Assembly (NCBI GenBank): GCA_963747985.1
Contig: CAVVHG010000008.1
Coordinates: 214,447-278,446, forward strand
DNA: 64,000 nucleotides
Reading direction: 5' to 3'
Source of the DNA: JACADW01 sp963747985
Lineage (GTDB): Bacteria > Acidobacteriota > UBA6911
Position 1 is the stretch's first letter. Each line of letters opens with the position of its first letter. Below are positions 21,276 through 29,735 of this stretch, piece by piece. Made by a program: the position numbers and the translations under genes. The notes under the pieces were generated by a model. It ran no database searches. It was not told where the DNA came from and worked only from the letters and a program-made list of their open reading frames with translations.

Positions 21276-21763
21276 ATGCGCGGGACTCTGATCACGATCA
21301 TTATGGCGGTGCTTGTTTCCCCTGCTCTATTTGCACAGGCCGGGAAGTGGAAAGAAAAGCGAATGACGAACGTGAAGCCCGGCACGTTCGATAAGACGAG
21401 CCATCCGACGAGGGTGACTGGCGAGGGCCGGTTGACTCCGGGCGGCGTGGAGTACTGGGACATTCAGACGGGCCAGGGGGAGCCTGCAACGAACGGCCAC
21501 GCTGTCCAGGTCCGCTACACTGCCTGGGTCGAGAACGGGAAGGAGTTCGCCAGTTCGATTTCCGACGGACGAGCCCCTGTCTTTACATTGGGGGTGGGTC
21601 AGGTGATCCCGGGGTGGAGGAGGGAGTCAGGGGGATGAAAGTCGGAGGCAAGCGACAGCTGCGAATTCCCCCCGGCCTGGCATACGGCGAAGCCGCGTTG
21701 CCGCCGCTGGTGCCGCCGAATTCCACTCTCATATTCGATGTCGAGCTTATCGCCCTGCAGTAA
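21276..21763 (+). CDS. FKBP-type peptidyl-prolyl isomerase, secreted, one frameshift
   Basis: A prolyl isomerase that helps exported proteins fold. ATG 21276 follows GGGAGGAAAG; the signal peptide is ITIIMAVLVSPALFAQA. The FKBP domain has VQVRYTAWVENGKEF, TLGVGQVIPGW and, in the next frame, GMKVGGKRQLRIPPGLAYG and STLIFDVELIALQ. One missing base in the GGGGTGGAGGAGGG run (about 21610-21624) explains the break; the product would be about 161 residues. It lies 37 bp after the cytochrome fusion and is probably in the same operon. Confidence 0.82.
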
Positions 21764-21929
21764 GTGCAGGTGAAGACAAGCACGAGTCGGTCCGCATGAA
21801 GGCTGTGCCGCACCCGGACACGTTCAAGTTTCTCGAGCGGGCCTTCCCTTGCTGGCTTTGGATTTGGGTGCTCTCCTGGGGCGTTGCCCGAGGCAGGGGT
21901 TCGGCCATTGTCACCGAGCTGAATCAACC

Positions 21930-22095
21930 CTAATCGAATGGGGCCGAACGCGTCCCGTAGGGACGGCTCAGCCGGCGTGCAACGCACTTCTTCTCTCCCT
22001 CAGTCAACCGTCCCTACGGGACTTGTCCTTCTATTCCTGCCTGACCCCGGCACTGAAGTGCCGGTCTAACATCCCCGTGTCCCTGCGGGACACAC
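21930..22095. repeat. Dispersed hairpin repeat, family D, in the 21764-22440 gap
   Basis: The 677-bp gap after the FKBP gene contains short hairpins: CGTCCCGTAGGGACGG, its spaced partner CCGTCCCTACGGGACTTG, CCGGCACTGAAGTGCCGG and TGTCCCTGCGGGACA. The rest of the gap (22100-22440) shows no gene I can support. Confidence 0.5.
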
Positions 22096-22440
22096 AGCCG
22101 CCCAGCTGATGACTTTCTGCCACTCCACGGACGATCAAGGCCCGGATCTGAAGCGGCAATGCCCCCTCCTTCACCGGCCGCGTCACCAGATTGCCCTGGA
22201 CTACCACCGGCTCGGTCCCAGACGGGCGCAAGTCGGCCGAGCCGAAATTGCCAACCCCCAGTCGGTGCCTCTGCGAGGTGCCGACCTGAGGGATCGCTCC
22301 ACGCTGATATGCGGCGTCTTTGGCGCTCTCATTTCTCACCTCAGATGCCGGGTCGATGATTTGTGCCATTTCCACAGGGCCGAAGGCCCGATCCATCCCC
22401 TGCGGACAAATTGAGTCTGCGATCGGTCCGGGCGCTGATT

Positions 22441-22489
22441 GTTCGGTATTGAACAGAATCGGACCGGGCCCGCCGCTATCATGCAACGG
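22441..22489 (+). promoter_or_regulatory. Putative Crp/Fnr-type operator-promoter, site 5
   Basis: GTTC-GGTATT-GAAC at 22441-22454, with T before and AG after, the most symmetric copy (TGTTC-N6-GAACA). TATCAT (22477-22482) begins 36 nt after the first G, the best -10 match of the five. The predicted start near 22489 gives a 65-nt leader to ATG 22554. Confidence 0.62.
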
Positions 22490-22553
22490 AACGTGCGGAT
22501 TGGCAGGTTGTCGAGACGAAAACAAACGATAGATTACATCGAGGAGTTGTCCC

Positions 22554-23708
22554 ATGTCGCTTCTTCATCACCCAAACGCCAAGCCTGTCTTGGTGTTGTG
22601 TCTGTTCCTTTGGAGTATTCCCGTGCTTCTGGCCGCCGGGCCGGACAACGCCAGGGCCCGCACGGTTGTTGTGTCAGCGCCCCGCCAGGTGGCTACTTTC
22701 GAGGGCAAAACCATCACGGAGGAAGACCTCCGCAAGGCGGCAGCGTCCGATCTCGATAATCTGAGCATTCAGGTTGATGAAATGAACGCCAATGTAGCGA
22801 GGCTCGAGCATCAGATTCTCGAAACAAACCTGCTGCGTCTCCTGGCGGACAAGATCTTTGAGGCGGAGGCTGCGAAGCAGGGGATGAGCAAGGATGCTTT
22901 TCTTGACAGAGAACTGCAGGGAAAAATCAAGGCGCCTTCCATTCAGGACATCGCCGCTTTCTATGAAGCGAACAAACAGCGCTTCGACCAGCCCCTGGAC
23001 AAGGTTGCGGATCAGATCCAGCAGTATCTCAAGGCCCAGAACCGTATCAAGGCAATGGGAGATCTCGCGGACACTTTAAAAGCCAGCTACGGCGTGAAGA
23101 TGCTTTTGCCGCCGCTGAGAGTCAAGGTTGGTACGGAGGGGAGTCCATCCCGAGGGCCCAAAGAGGCTCCAGTGACAATAGTGGAGTTTTCTGATTTTCA
23201 GTGCCCCTATTGCTCCCAACTCAGCAAGACCCTTCATGAGGCCATGGCAAAATACGGCGGCCGCGTGCGCCTGGTCTACAAGCAGTTTCCGCTCAGCCAG
23301 ATCCATCCCTTTGCGGAAAAGGCCGCAGAGGCTGCGCTATGCGCGGCCGATCAGGACCACTTCTGGGATCTGCACGATTTGATGTTCGACACGCAAAATG
23401 AACTGAAAGAAGAAGACCTGAAAGCCAAGGGGGCGCAGCTCAAACTCAACAGCGCGTCATTCAACGACTGCCTGGCATCCGGGAAGTACGCCAACAGGGT
23501 GAAGCAGGATCAGCGGGAAGGCTTCTCGCTCGGGATCTCAACCACGCCGAGCTTCTTCATCAACGGGCGGTACTTTTCCGGGGCATTGCCCTTGGCGGAT
23601 CTCTCGAAGGCGATCGACGAGGAGATTGCGCTGAGCTCCACCCGTGCGTCTGCTGCGGCAGGGGCGTCCAGCACTGTTCACGCTGTCCTGGCTGCAAAGG
23701 CACCCTAG
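22554..23708 (+). CDS. DsbA-family thiol-disulfide oxidoreductase with SurA-like N-terminal domain
   Basis: An intact 384-residue periplasmic protein. After a signal peptide (VLVLCLFLWSIPVLLAAG) comes a helical region (about 45-180) resembling SurA/peptidyl-prolyl isomerase N-terminal chaperone helices, then a DsbA-like thioredoxin domain (about 195-355) with the active site FQCPYCSQ and the cis-Pro loop STTPSFFING. The domain order is known from periplasmic thioredoxin_4 proteins. It probably forms or isomerises disulfides in exported copper or cytochrome proteins. The start follows GAGGAG, and operator site 5 lies 100 bp upstream. No frameshift. Confidence 0.87.
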   Translation: MSLLHHPNAKPVLVLCLFLWSIPVLLAAGPDNARARTVVVSAPRQVATFEGKTITEEDLRKAAASDLDNLSIQVDEMNANVARLEHQILETNLLRLLADKIFEAEAAKQGMSKDAFLDRELQGKIKAPSIQDIAAFYEANKQRFDQPLDKVADQIQQYLKAQNRIKAMGDLADTLKASYGVKMLLPPLRVKVGTEGSPSRGPKEAPVTIVEFSDFQCPYCSQLSKTLHEAMAKYGGRVRLVYKQFPLSQIHPFAEKAAEAALCAADQDHFWDLHDLMFDTQNELKEEDLKAKGAQLKLNSASFNDCLASGKYANRVKQDQREGFSLGISTTPSFFINGRYFSGALPLADLSKAIDEEIALSSTRASAAAGASSTVHAVLAAKAP

Positions 23709-23764
23709 GACCACAGCTGGAGGAGTGTTCCTCTGCAGAGTGACCGGATCGGGGGACACTCAAC

Positions 23765-26038
23765 ATGCGAAACGGTAGTGCAAGGGGGCACGGGAGGCAA
23801 TCCATGAAAAGAGCGTCGCTGACACTTGTACCCCTCTTGACATATCTCAGTTTCTTCACCGCCACGGTACCGGCCTCTTTTGTGCATGTGCCGCAGCCGC
23901 TCATCGGCAGCGTACGTGTGGCGGATGTCACGAGCGACTCGGCGGTCATCTCCTGGTTCTCGGCGGTTTCGTCGGACTCGCAGGTCGGTTACGGCACCAC
24001 CACTGCCTACGGCAGCCTCACGACTCTGGATTCGGGCTTGACGCGGTCACACACACAGCAATTGAGCGCGCTCGCCCCCAACACGCTGTATCATTTTGAG
24101 GTACTCTCCCGCACGACGGCTGGAAGCCTTTACTCGGCCGGCGATTTTACCTTCTCTACACCTCCCATAGTCATCGAGGGATGATCGGCGGTCTTACAGT
24201 CTCGGCGATCGCAGCCACTCTGCGGTGATTTCATGGACCACCACCGCACCTGCAAACTCGATCGTGAAATTCGGCAACTCGGTGAATTACGGGCAGTTTT
24301 CGCAGCTCGGAACTGAATTCGTGACATCACATTCGGTGGTCCTGTCCGGCCTAGGCCCCAGACGCTCTATCACTTCCGCGCAGAATCGGCCGACGGCAGC
24401 GGGAACCTCGGCATTTCGTCGGACACCACGTTTGTCACGGGCGAGCCTGACAATCCCGCCTCGTTTGGCGGGATCCGTATCCGGGGTCGCACTAGTGCGG
24501 CAACGGTTTCGTGGGCGACCTCCCTCCTCCAGTTCTCAGGTCGACTATGGGACGGACTCCAGGTACGGACAATCGACCCCGCCGGAACCGCCCTCAGACG
24601 TCTCACAGTCAGACGCTGGCAGGGCTTGCGCCGACACGCAGTATCACTACCGCGTGAGGTCCACAGACGGCGCCGGTAATACCTGATCTCGCCGGATCGC
24701 ACCTTCGCAACACTCCCGTCCTTTCTTCTACCCGCAGGTCTACCGAACGGCGGATACCTACACTAATCAGTCCTATTCCAACCCCGGTTCGGGCACGGCG
24801 CAGCTCAAGTTTGCGGCATTCGGCGCACCGGGGAAGGAGATGCCCGCCGACGATCTCGCAGATCCCGTAGACCGAAGTCTGGCGGCAGGCTCTCAACTGG
24901 CATTGATCCAGGATCAGCTGTTCGGTCCGGGAGTCTCCAGAATATGGCCACTGGGCTGGACCATGGTCGACAGCTCCACGCCACGGCTGGCAGGTTTTTT
25001 CATGACATTTAACGGCTCGCTCTCTGTCCTGGACGGTGCCGGTATCCTCTCCGAACCTGCCCAGCTCGTTCATTCTGCCGGAGACCGGCGACCACGACTA
25101 TACGACGCTTCTGCTTTCGAACCCCCACCCATCAGAAGCGGCGATCACCATCGATCTCGTGAAGACCGACGGGACTGTCCGGAGCAGCGTCCAGACGACT
25201 ATAGCCGGCTGGGGGGTGTACTCCGCGGACGCTGCGACCGCGACGTTCGCAGGGCTGGACACCGATCCCTCGGACTATGTTCGGGTAGTAGTCGCCGCAG
25301 GGACTGCTCCCGTACGAGTTCTTCGGCAACGTCTCCGGTGACGTCGCCGTTCTTGAGGGCCAGGATCTCAGCGTCGGCAGCAGGATTCTTTATTCGCCGC
25401 AATACGCCGTGGGAGGGGGATATGCATCCACGCTGTCGATAGTAAACGTGGACCCCACCCCGGGAACGGTGACACTGGAGCTGATCGGAGATGATGGTTC
25501 ACGGATAGGTTCAACGAAGACCGTCCCGGTTGCGGCCAAAGGAAAGATATATGTGTCGGCTGCCGAGTTCTTCCTGGGGTCCGCCCCGACAGTGCTCACG
25601 CAGGGATATGTTCGCGTGACCTCGGATGGTGTCCGTCTTCTGGGAAGTGTAACGTTTTCCGATGCGAGCAGCGGTACATTCACCACGGCGCTTCCTCTGG
25701 TCGCCGCCCTGGAGAAGTCGCAGGTTCTCAGCCATGTTGCCTCAAACAGCCTCTTCTTCACGGGCCTGGCAATCCTCAACCCGGGTGGCAGCGATGCAAA
25801 CGTGACGATCGCCGTGTACACCGATACCGGTCAGAAGTATGAAACCTTGACCCGGATTGTGAAGGCCGGGCACCGGGTGTCGCGATTGCTTACCGAGTAC
25901 TTTCCGATCCTGGTGGGACAGGATCGGAGTTCCGGGTATATCAGGGTGACGGCCGACCAGGGTGTTGCCTGCTTCGGCCTGTTCGGGACCAGCACCCTGT
26001 CTGCGTTGTCTGCAATCCCCACCCAGCCGATTCAATAG
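23765..26038 (+). CDS. Secreted fibronectin type III protein, frameshifted
   Basis: One product of about 755 codons broken by at least four frame changes. It starts with a signal peptide (KRASLTLVPLLTYLSFFTATV) and three FnIII repeats: VADVTSDSAVISWFS, then SAVISWTTTAPANSIVKFGN, then ATVSWAT with QVDYGTDSRYG. The C-terminal 400 residues are beta-rich with two repeats of a VxLxNPGxSDAxVTIxVY type (LLLSNPHPSEAAITIDLV and LAILNPGGSDANVTIAVY), a module seen in secreted acidobacterial proteins. The longest uninterrupted part is 25409-26038. Probably a surface or adhesion protein; no catalytic motif is seen. Confidence 0.68.
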
Positions 26039-26043
26039 CGACG

Positions 26044-26436
26044 ACCCCGCAGGGATCGAATAGAACAGCCCGATGTTTCGGCCTGGATTGAACCCTTTCA
26101 GGGTTCTTTTCTTCCTCCCCGGCTTTTTCCCCGGGGTTTGCACCCCGGGCTGATCTGTCGCACCCCTTTCGGGGTGCCTGAGCAAGGAGAGTGAGGGCAA
26201 TGTTGGATTCCCCCAGGGTTGAACAGAGGTCTTCGACCCGGCGTTGCAGGACATCATCTGCTTCGGAGTCGATTTCGAATGCCGATACCGGCTGCGATTC
26301 CAATCCCGACGGCGATGTCTTGTGTGGCGATGCTGAAAGCATCGAATAGAAAAGCCCGGGGTGCAAACCCCGGGAGCACCACCCTGTCGCACGGATCAAC
26401 CCTGCAGGGATTGAACAGGGATCTTCGCCGTTGCTC
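26044..26436. repeat. Dispersed hairpin repeat, family C copy 1
   Basis: The gap between the FnIII gene and the second regulator is filled by hairpins of the kind AACCCTTTCAGGGTT, CCCCGGGGTTTGCACCCCGGG, GCACCCCTTTCGGGGTGC and, near 26357, CCCGGGGTGCAAACCCCGGG, often next to TTGAACAG. The other large copy is 62099-62478. No coding seen. Confidence 0.55.
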
Positions 26437-26483
26437 CGATACCGATTGCGATCCCGATTCCGACAACGAAGACGCAGCTGAAG

Positions 26484-27320
26484 CTAATATCCCATCGCTG
26501 GGGCGGAGGGCCGGCCGTTTCTGCCTGCTTGGATTGTGCCGTTCAGCTCCCTGGAACGTGCAGTCGTCGACCGCGAGGTCCCTGCCAGCAGCGGCTTGAG
26601 ACCGGGCTTCGGCGCCCACTCCTGCTCGGCGCCGGCCTCACTCATCGCGTACTGCCTGAGCCTGTTCTCATCGATGACAAGGAAGCGCTCGGAGGTCAGC
26701 CTGATGAGCCCAAGCTCGCGGAATCTCTTCAGGAATATCCCGACGCGGGGACGGGTCGTGCCCACCATTCTCGACAACTCTTCGTGCGAGATCCTGTGCT
26801 CGATGCGCGTGCCCCCTGAACCGTTCCTGCCTAGCAGTTCGCCGAGGTGCAGGAGCGTCTTGGCCAGTCGATGCTCGCCGTTATCCGTTGCCAGCATGGC
26901 AATGACCTCCTGCTGTTCGGAAATGCGGAGCGCCAGATACTGCACCAGCCCCTCGAGGAGCGACTCCTGCCTGAGGCAGGTCAGGAAATTGCGGATTGGA
27001 ATCTGGCGCAGCGTTGTTTCCTGCATCGCGACTGCTGTTTCGAGGCGCTCGTTCTGCCCGGTAAGGCACAGTTCGCCGAAAATGTCTCCCTCGGTGCGAA
27101 TCGAGAGCAGGCACTCCTTGCCCTCGGGCGTGGGCAGCACCAGCTTGACCTGCCCGCTTTCTATCAGGTAGACCATTGCATCCCGTTGTCCGCTTGCGTA
27201 GACGAAATCGCGCTTGGCTATCCTGACCGCCCGGCAACCGAGGCACTGCATGCACTGCTTGCGGAACGAGTCGCGCACGCGCTGCTTGAAGATGTCAGCC
27301 TGGTGAGTTAGCTCAATCAT
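26484..27320 (-). CDS. Crp/Fnr-family transcriptional regulator with N-terminal CxxCxxC (right regulator)
   Basis: A 278-residue regulator: cNMP-binding-like barrel (about 35-130, TEGDIFGELCLTG), dimer helix, and Crp-type helix-turn-helix (about 180-225) with recognition helix GTTRPRVGIFLKRFRELGL, nearly identical to the 2115-2900 regulator. Before the barrel lies QCMQCLGC (Cys23, 26, 29), with further Cys at 70, 85 and 115. FNR uses a similar N-terminal Cys group plus one internal Cys for its iron-sulfur cluster, so a redox or metal sensor is plausible; spacing differs from FNR. A low-complexity tail of about 50 residues follows the DNA-binding domain. ATG has GGGAGG 8 nt upstream. Confidence 0.88.
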   Translation of the reverse strand: MIELTHQADIFKQRVRDSFRKQCMQCLGCRAVRIAKRDFVYASGQRDAMVYLIESGQVKLVLPTPEGKECLLSIRTEGDIFGELCLTGQNERLETAVAMQETTLRQIPIRNFLTCLRQESLLEGLVQYLALRISEQQEVIAMLATDNGEHRLAKTLLHLGELLGRNGSGGTRIEHRISHEELSRMVGTTRPRVGIFLKRFRELGLIRLTSERFLVIDENRLRQYAMSEAGAEQEWAPKPGLKPLLAGTSRSTTARSRELNGTIQAGRNGRPSAPAMGY

Positions 27321-27467
27321 GTGTTAACTACCTCCCTCGTTGGTACCACTGATTTGCAGGCGACCAGGGGGATCGGCTGTTCGGTCGCACGCGACGTTTT
27401 GATGACCATTCACTCCACAACTGCGGATCATCGAGCAACATGCTACCTGTTTGGGTGGCGCGGATGC

Positions 27468-27488
27468 ATCCTCCTAAAGGAGGATTTT
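27468..27488. other. Short hairpin ATCCTCC-TAAA-GGAGGAT with T run
   Basis: A perfect 7-bp stem and 4-base loop followed by TTT on the plus strand, in the 264-bp gap between the right regulator and the DsbA-like gene. A related sequence with reversed loop (GGAGGAT-TTTGC-ATCCTCC) lies at 28324-28342 on the other side of the DsbA-like gene. It could be a weak terminator for plus-strand transcripts or a paired repeat; it faces the wrong way to end the minus-strand DsbA-like gene. Confidence 0.4.
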
Positions 27489-27584
27489 GAGTCGCCCACA
27501 CTGATGATTCTTGCGGTCGGCAAGGACGCGCGGGCACGCGGCTAGTCTCCTGATCGCACGGCTTCTGATTCATCAGTCCGGCGG

Positions 27585-28205
27585 CTATTTGAGAAGTCGA
27601 TCCAGATAGGTTTCGAGCACAGTGAGAGGCACGCCCCCCACAATCCGCTGGGACAGCCCGTTCGCCACAATGAAGAACGTCGGAGTCGAGTTGACCTGGA
27701 GCGCCCGACCCAGCACCAATTCCTTTTCGAGAGCCTGGTCGATGGAGGGATCTTTCAGGAATTCCCTCAGTCTGGCGTAATCCTGGGGCGAGAGGGCCTC
27801 GGAAGCGACCGCATCGATCCTGCCGGTGGAAGACCACTCCGCCTGTCGGAAATAGAGGGCGTCGGTCAGCGCCTTCCATTGGTCGGTCCCCAACCTTCTC
27901 CCAGCGAGCGCGTAACGTGCCGCCTCCCGGGCATGCCGGTGCATCTGGAGAGGGAACTCGTGATAGACGACGTCCACCCGGTTGTCTCGTCCATAGGTAT
28001 CGAGGACATTTCTCACGGTTTGCAGGTAGAACGTCCTGCACGCGGGACACTCGTAGTCGGAAAATACATCGATCCTGACCTGGGCTCCCTGAAGGCCGCC
28101 GCCAAAGCGATCCGGACTCCAGCCGACCGGAGACTGGGCCGGGCCCCGGGCCACCGCTGCCATCAAGAGCAGCGGCAGCAGTGTGATTACCGATTTTGTC
28201 TTCAT
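27585..28205 (-). CDS. DsbA-like periplasmic thiol-disulfide oxidoreductase
   Basis: A 206-residue exported thioredoxin-fold protein. Signal peptide VITLLPLLLMAAVARGPAQS; active site DYECPACRTFY (CxxC with Pro-Ala); helical insertion (about 90-150); cis-Pro loop NSTPTFFIVANG. This length and layout match thioredoxin_4/DsbA proteins such as those paired with SurA-like partners. It probably oxidises Cys pairs in exported proteins. It is transcribed towards the right regulator, 264 bp away, and diverges from the tandem FKBP gene at 28553. No frameshift. Confidence 0.87.
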   Translation of the reverse strand: MKTKSVITLLPLLLMAAVARGPAQSPVGWSPDRFGGGLQGAQVRIDVFSDYECPACRTFYLQTVRNVLDTYGRDNRVDVVYHEFPLQMHRHAREAARYALAGRRLGTDQWKALTDALYFRQAEWSSTGRIDAVASEALSPQDYARLREFLKDPSIDQALEKELVLGRALQVNSTPTFFIVANGLSQRIVGGVPLTVLETYLDRLLK

Positions 28206-28239
28206 ATCCCTGCTTCGACTGTCAACCTGCCTTCACCCG

Positions 28240-28257
28240 CTGCACCAACTGGTGCAG
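28240..28257. promoter_or_regulatory. Operator-like palindrome upstream of the DsbA-like gene
   Basis: CTGCACCA-AC-TGGTGCAG, two perfect 8-bp arms, centred 43 bp before the start of the minus-strand DsbA-like gene. It differs from the TGYTC-N6-GAACA sites, so it would serve another regulator. An AT-rich -10-like stretch lies just upstream of it on the minus strand, which fits a repressor site. The rest of the 28206-28552 gap holds the hairpin at 28324 and a GGGGTCGGACCGAG end sequence at 28354. Confidence 0.4.
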
Positions 28258-28552
28258 ATTCCGAGTACATCTATATGGCACTAAAGAATATCTGCCGGGA
28301 CGGCACGAGTGTATCCCCCGAAAGGAGGATTTTGCATCCTCCCGGGGAAGTGCGGGGTCGGACCGAGGCAAGTCGTGATATGACAGTGCCTTACTGTATT
28401 CTTGCCTCAAGAATCCGAGCCTTGATCCCTCTTTTTGATGGCCAAAAAGAGAAACAAGGCAGAAACAAGGCGTGGTTCAGAGAGACTTGATTTAAGATGT
28501 AGCGTTTGGCCAGGACGGGGCGCCTCCGCGTGTCCCTCATTCAAGGAGTCTT

Positions 28553-29365
28553 ATGAGAATCTTGACAGGAATACTGTTCTTGGCAACGACGTTCGCCGCC
28601 GCTTTCGCTCAATCCGGGACTGTAACGCTGCAGTTGATTCCGGCGCCGACCGATGTGGCTGCTCCGCCCGATGATGCGGTGAAAACGGCCTCCGGCCTCG
28701 CCTCCAAGGTACTCACGCCGGGGACCGGGGAGCAACACCCGGCGGCCGACGACATGGTTACAGTCCATTACACCGGATGGACAACCGACGGGAAGATGTT
28801 CGACAGTTCGGTTTCCCGCGGCAGGCCATCCACCTTCCCCTTGAATCGTGTCATCGCAGGTTGGGGTGAGGCGGTCCAATTGATGGTCGTCGGGGAAAAA
28901 CGCCGCGCCTGGATCCCCGAGGCTCTCGCATACAAAGGCCAGGCAGGGCGTCCCAAAGGAATGCTGGTTTTCGACATCGAGTTGATCGCCATCCAGCCGT
29001 CACCCACCAAGGCGCCGGCCGACGTGAAAGCTCCCCCGAACGACGCCAAGCGCACGATAGGCGGCCTCGCGTACAAATCTCTGCAGGAGGGCACGGGCAC
29101 GAAACACCCGGGGCGTTCCAGCACCGTTACCGTTCATTATTCCGGTTGGACGACGAACGGGAAGCTTTTCGACAGCTCGGTCACGCGCGGACAGCCCTCC
29201 ACATTCTCTCTCGACAAGGTCATCGCAGGGTGGACCGAGGGGCTGCAGTTGATGGTGGAAGGGCAGAAGATGCGTTTCTGGATCCCGGAGAACATGGCGT
29301 ACAAAGGGCAGCAACCTCCGTATGGCATGCTGGTCTTCGACATCGAGCTGATCAAGATCCAGTAA
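28553..29365 (+). CDS. Tandem two-domain FKBP-type peptidyl-prolyl isomerase, secreted
   Basis: An intact 270-residue protein with signal peptide (GILFLATTFAAAFA) and two FKBP domains in tandem: residues about 45-145 (VTVHYTGWTTDGKMFDSS, WIPEALAYKG, LVFDIELIAIQ) and about 165-270 (VTVHYSGWTTNGKLFDSS, WIPENMAYKG, LVFDIELIKIQ). The repeats are close enough to suggest an internal duplication. Expected role: prolyl isomerisation and chaperoning of exported proteins in the periplasm. It closes the redox island. The shared end sequence GGGGTCGGACCGAG at 28354 and 29391 flanks it on both sides. Confidence 0.9.
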   Translation: MRILTGILFLATTFAAAFAQSGTVTLQLIPAPTDVAAPPDDAVKTASGLASKVLTPGTGEQHPAADDMVTVHYTGWTTDGKMFDSSVSRGRPSTFPLNRVIAGWGEAVQLMVVGEKRRAWIPEALAYKGQAGRPKGMLVFDIELIAIQPSPTKAPADVKAPPNDAKRTIGGLAYKSLQEGTGTKHPGRSSTVTVHYSGWTTNGKLFDSSVTRGQPSTFSLDKVIAGWTEGLQLMVEGQKMRFWIPENMAYKGQQPPYGMLVFDIELIKIQ

Positions 29366-29390
29366 GCGGGCGTGCCGCTCCGGGCCAAAC

Positions 29391-29735
29391 GGGGTCGGAC
29401 CGAGATAAACGATTGTTCGACAGCGGCTTACGTCACTCCAGCATTAAAAAAACGACCCTTAAAGCGACCTTTTGATGTCATTTTCTCAGTTTAAGGTCTG
29501 CCTCCTGTTTCCGAGCATTGTCACCTGTTTCGCCGCAGACCTGGCTTAGAATGATCGCTCCAGTCGGCTTGAGGACACCCGGAGTCCAAGAGAGTGGCTC
29601 GAGAAGCGAATTCAATGCGTCAGATGCCACGCTGTATCGAGAATTCACACCCCGGAAAGGCGATTTAAGGCCTGTTTTTGATTTCAACATTCGGGTATGT
29701 CTATGAATGCAAAGAATTTATCTCGGTCCGACCCC
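29391..29735. mobile_element. MITE-like element 3, 345 bp, with 19-bp perfect terminal inverted repeats
   Basis: GGGGTCGGACCGAGATAAA at 29391-29409 is matched by its exact reverse complement at 29717-29735. The interior is AT-richer than its surroundings and has no gene. The right end lies inside the sulfatase reading frame: residues 7-13 (NLSRSDP) are encoded by the terminal repeat and the start codon lies within the element. A third copy of the end (GGGGTCGGACCGAG) is at 28354-28367. No transposase is present, so mobilisation in trans would be needed. Confidence 0.68.

Noticed and set aside
22031..22555. 174-codon minus-strand frame across operator site 5
   Set aside because: No recognised family, covers the operator and repeat hairpins, and lacks a clear ribosome site; kept only as intergenic.
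27321..27420. A sixth TGYTC-N6-GAACA site before the right regulator
   Set aside because: Only the GAACAG half (minus strand, near 27375) is present; the other half and a -10 at the 36-nt offset are not convincing.
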